Shown here: piece after piece, positions 62,801-64,000 of the stretch | How the letters are laid out: every line of letters starts with the position of its first letter | Position numbering within the stretch: the first letter of the stretch is position 1 | Source: Allorhizobium pseudoryzae | GTDB lineage: Bacteria > Pseudomonadota > Alphaproteobacteria > Rhizobiales > Rhizobiaceae | Assembly: GCF_011046245.1 (NCBI RefSeq) | Contig: NZ_CP049241.1 | Location: 3,240,001-3,304,000, forward strand | Reading direction: 5' to 3' | Length of the DNA stretch: 64,000 nt | The notes under the pieces: generated by a model | Seen by the model: the letters and a program-made list of their open reading frames with translations, nothing else | Told to the model about the DNA's origin: nothing | The model's database searches: none | Position numbers and translations under genes: made by a program

Positions 62801-62884
62801 CCGGTGGTGAAGTCGGCAGCGACGGAAGAGGGCGACGGAAAGCCGAAAAAGGCTGGCTGGTGGCAGCGCCGCGGCTTCCTTTGA
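59867..62884 (+). CDS. rne: Ribonuclease E
   Basis: A 1005-residue endoribonuclease that starts mRNA decay and processes rRNA and tRNA. The S1 domain (about 35-300) is split by an insertion of roughly 185 residues (80-265) rich in Ala, Pro and Glu with nine consecutive Asp at 232-240. The catalytic aspartates are D485 (LVAIDVNSGR) and D528 (LIVIDFID); the zinc link is CSHCGG at 586-591. The C-terminal third (from about 700) is disordered, alternating acidic and Arg-rich blocks (RKRRRRRRNRNRN), the likely degradosome and RNA-binding scaffold, and it ends in a conserved KKAGWWQRRGFL. A terminator follows. GAGGAG serves the ATG at 59867 but is masked by a hairpin. Confidence 0.97.
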   Translation: MADKMLIDASHKEETRVVVVRGNRIEEFDFESQHKKQIRGNIYLAKVTRVEPSLQAAFVDYGGNRHGFLAFAEIHPDYYQIPLADRQALLQAEMEDQRKQSDNGDHDVEPTVDLSKAEQPDLGIVAQVEAALGTESNETPSEPAAEAEAPTAEPAEADAVAAEAEKPKAKPRRTRSRKKVAEPAADEATTEAAAATTAEATVDADDNSTPDSMAAMIETDAISEDVRGRGHDDDDDDDDDHEKEEIESVGAEDAMEEVPDRVYRKPRKQYRIQEVIKRRQILLVQVAKEERGNKGAALTTYLSLAGRYSVLMPNTARGGGISRKITQPTDRKRLKEIARELDVPQGMGVILRTAGANRTRVEIKRDFEYLMRLWENVRTLTLNSIAPCLVYEEGSLIKRSIRDLYNKDISEIVVAGEDGYREAKDFMKMLMPSHAKVVQPYRDIHPIFSRSGIEAQLDRMLQPQVTLKSGGYLIINQTEALVAIDVNSGRSTREHSIEETALQTNLEAAEEVARQLRLRDLAGLIVIDFIDMEEKRNNRAVEKKLKDCLKNDRARIQVGRISHFGLLEMSRQRIRASVLESTTQVCSHCGGTGHVRSQSSVGLHVLRGVEEYLLKNTTHDITVRTTPDTALYLLNHKRATVVDYEKRFGVSIFIESDGSLGSAHFAIDRGEAVANPIRIETLMQFAALPEDEDDDIVDLVEDEEDEIEAAPAASAPQESRSTSDEENGNRKRKRRRRRRNRNRNGEASGQANEDGSDDASDDDEDGDVEGDDDNGVATAAGVSDQDGESEESQRRKRRRRGKRGGRRNRQGEEGFAGDGENGGEDDGDDAEVSDEAVVSDAPEQAAVAATVEDAVAAPVELDETVAAEAKPVKPRRTRRGKASAAPDEAAVEAPAAVAEPVVEAAPTATEEPVVEPAPAVAEEAVAEAPAPAAAPVETVAEEAGASDAGAADVGAAETAAEDERQVRANRASTITTSEPVVKSAATEEGDGKPKKAGWWQRRGFL

Positions 62885-62911
62885 GCGACACGGGACTCGA
62901 TGAGTGATTGG

Positions 62912-62946
62912 GACGGCCGCGCAGACTGTGCGGCCGTCTTTCTTTT
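62912..62946 (+). terminator. Terminator of rne
   Basis: GACGGCCGC (62912-62920) and GCGGCCGTC (62930-62938) pair around a 9-nt loop and are followed by TTTCTTTT, 28 nt after the rne stop. Confidence 0.92.
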
Positions 62947-63076
62947 GCCCGCTTTGCGCGCTCTTGCGTCACAGGGGCGGCCGATCAACGCTTTTGATAT
63001 GGACCGCCCGCCGGTATATGCTCACGCCAACCGGCAGAATCGCGTGGCCCCGCCGCGCCCGTCGAAGAGGATCCAG

Positions 63077-63841
63077 ATGACGTCGCTTCCGAAGCTTTTC
63101 ACCACGCTCCTGCTCGCAGGCAGCGCTCTCCTTCCGTTGGGCACGGCGGCCATGGCGCTGGACGAGCAGCAGAAGAAGGACATCGGTGCCTTCATCCGCG
63201 AATACCTGATCGCCAATCCGGAGGTCATGCTGGAGGTACAGGAAGCGCTGGAGAAGAAGCAGGAAGAGCAACGCGCGGCGCAGACGACCACCGGCATCGT
63301 CGCCAACAAGGATGCCATCTTCGCCTCCGCCGATGACATCACGCTCGGCAACCCGAAGGGCGACGTGACCGTGGTCGAGTTCTTCGACTACAATTGCGGC
63401 TACTGCAAACGCGCTCTGTCCGACATGGAGGAGATCCTGTCGGAGGACAAGAATGTCCGCTTCATCCTGAAGGAGTTCCCGATCCTGGGGCCGGATTCGA
63501 TGGCGGCGCACCGGGTGGCGAATGCGGTGCGCATCCTTGCGCCGGAAAAATATCCGCAGTTCCACCGCGCGCTGCTCGGCGGCCAGACGCGGGCGACCGA
63601 GCAGACGGCACTGCAGGTCGCTGCCATGCTCGGCGTGCAGGAGGCGGATATCCGCAAGACCATGGAAGACAAGCCGAACGATCCGCAGGTGCGGGCGACC
63701 TACGAGCTTGCCAACGCGCTCGGCATCACCGGCACGCCCTTCTACGTCGTTGGTGACGAGGCTGTCTTCGGCGCCGTCGGCCATGAGGAACTGGCTGGGA
63801 AGATCGCCAATATCCGCGCCTGCGGCAAGGCGACCTGCTGA
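63077..63841 (+). CDS. DsbA-family periplasmic thiol oxidoreductase
   Basis: A 254-residue exported thioredoxin-fold protein. The signal peptide covers residues 1-28 (AAMA-LDE); an N-terminal helical extension with a Glu/Gln-rich stretch (about 30-72) resembles the oligomerising arm of ScsC/Com1-type proteins; the redox centre is CGYC at 107-110 (FFDYNCGYCKRAL) and the cis-proline loop is GITGTPFYVV. Two extra cysteines lie near the C terminus (RACGKATC). It may oxidise or isomerise disulfides in envelope proteins; which of the two is not decidable here. Start at 63077 with AGAGGA upstream; the preceding in-frame sequence contains the rne terminator. Confidence 0.9.
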   Translation: MTSLPKLFTTLLLAGSALLPLGTAAMALDEQQKKDIGAFIREYLIANPEVMLEVQEALEKKQEEQRAAQTTTGIVANKDAIFASADDITLGNPKGDVTVVEFFDYNCGYCKRALSDMEEILSEDKNVRFILKEFPILGPDSMAAHRVANAVRILAPEKYPQFHRALLGGQTRATEQTALQVAAMLGVQEADIRKTMEDKPNDPQVRATYELANALGITGTPFYVVGDEAVFGAVGHEELAGKIANIRACGKATC

Positions 63842-63895
63842 TTCCCGCAGAATCTGGACCGTCTCCCCCTTAACCTTACCCCCATTTTCCGGGGA

Positions 63896-63927
63896 AGCCT
63901 CGCGCTTGCCGGCGCAAGGGGCTTTTC
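63896..63927 (+). terminator. Possible terminator after the DsbA-family gene
   Basis: An imperfect stem built from GCC..CTTG and CAAG..GGC is followed by TTTT, 55 nt past the stop. Bulges make it a weak candidate. Confidence 0.4.
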
Positions 63928-63979
63928 CTGCAGGGCGTGGCGGTCTATAGGAGGCGGTTGAAAGTCGACGGAAGCGTAG

Positions 63980-64000
63980 ATGACCAAGACCATTTTCGTG
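63980..64000 (+). CDS. aroQ: Start of a gene, probably 3-dehydroquinate dehydratase (cut by window end)
   Basis: Seven codons, ATG to GTG, read MTKTIFV, the usual opening of rhizobial type II 3-dehydroquinate dehydratase, which continues LNGPNLN. GGAAG lies 6 nt upstream. In related genomes aroQ follows a DsbA-family gene and precedes accB-accC. Seven residues cannot prove identity; position and sequence only make it likely. Confidence 0.45.

Overview
This 64 kb window is a GC-rich chromosomal segment from an alphaproteobacterium, most likely a member of the Rhizobiaceae (Rhizobium/Agrobacterium/Ensifer relatives). The basis is the order tRNA-Tyr, tRNA-Gly, tuf, tRNA-Trp, secE, nusG, rplKAJL, rpoBC, rpsLG-fusA-tuf, S10-spc-alpha, together with a LID-less adenylate kinase inside the spc operon, an Omp25-type porin, a second FtsZ outside the division cluster, and an RNase E with a large S1 insertion. 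I see no insertion sequence, prophage, integrase or CRISPR array. Almost everything is core genome.

Layout. 1-11.4 kb: mixed housekeeping genes. These are an ftsZ paralog cut by the window edge, a porin-like OMP, a periplasmic cytochrome c, a DUF1883 protein, degQ-like protease coupled to rarA, an LprI-like protein, a small secreted protein, ilvD, the msrPQ methionine sulfoxide repair pair, and a YCII/DGPF protein. 11.5-46.5 kb: the translation and transcription supercluster, all on the minus strand. Read in transcription order it runs tRNA-Tyr, tRNA-Gly, tuf copy 2, a Cys-rich secreted protein, tRNA-Trp, secE, nusG, rplK, rplA, rplJ, rplL, rpoB, rpoC, (one plus-strand 97-aa gene), rpsL, rpsG, fusA, tuf copy 1, then S10 (rpsJ-rpsQ), spc (rplN-adk) and alpha (rpsM-rplQ). 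46.6-52.9 kb: rlmB, then a five-gene minus-strand signalling cluster (cheW, a cysteine-free periplasmic protein, a hybrid histidine kinase, an HD-GYP response regulator and a single-domain regulator), and tRNA-Thr. 52.9-64 kb: nadK, prfB with its programmed +1 frameshift, the class A penicillin-binding protein, an AmiC-type amidase, rne with a long structured leader, a DsbA-family periplasmic thioredoxin, and the first codons of what is probably aroQ.

Working logic. The minus-strand supercluster supplies ribosomal proteins, elongation factors, RNA polymerase and the Sec channel. Its intergenic gaps repeatedly hold hairpins, both U-tailed attenuator-like ones and tailless ones that look like processing sites, which suggests output is tuned gap by gap. 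Sigma70-like promoters (TTGxxx, 17-bp spacer, TAxxxx-like) can be read upstream of tRNA-Tyr, tRNA-Trp, secE, rpsL and rpsM. The most promising candidate for an under-described system is the cheW/periplasmic protein/hybrid kinase/HD-GYP cluster, which could link a periplasmic signal to cyclic-di-GMP breakdown. The clearest regulatory elements are an 11-bp hairpin that buries the rne ribosome binding site and the RF2 frameshift cassette.
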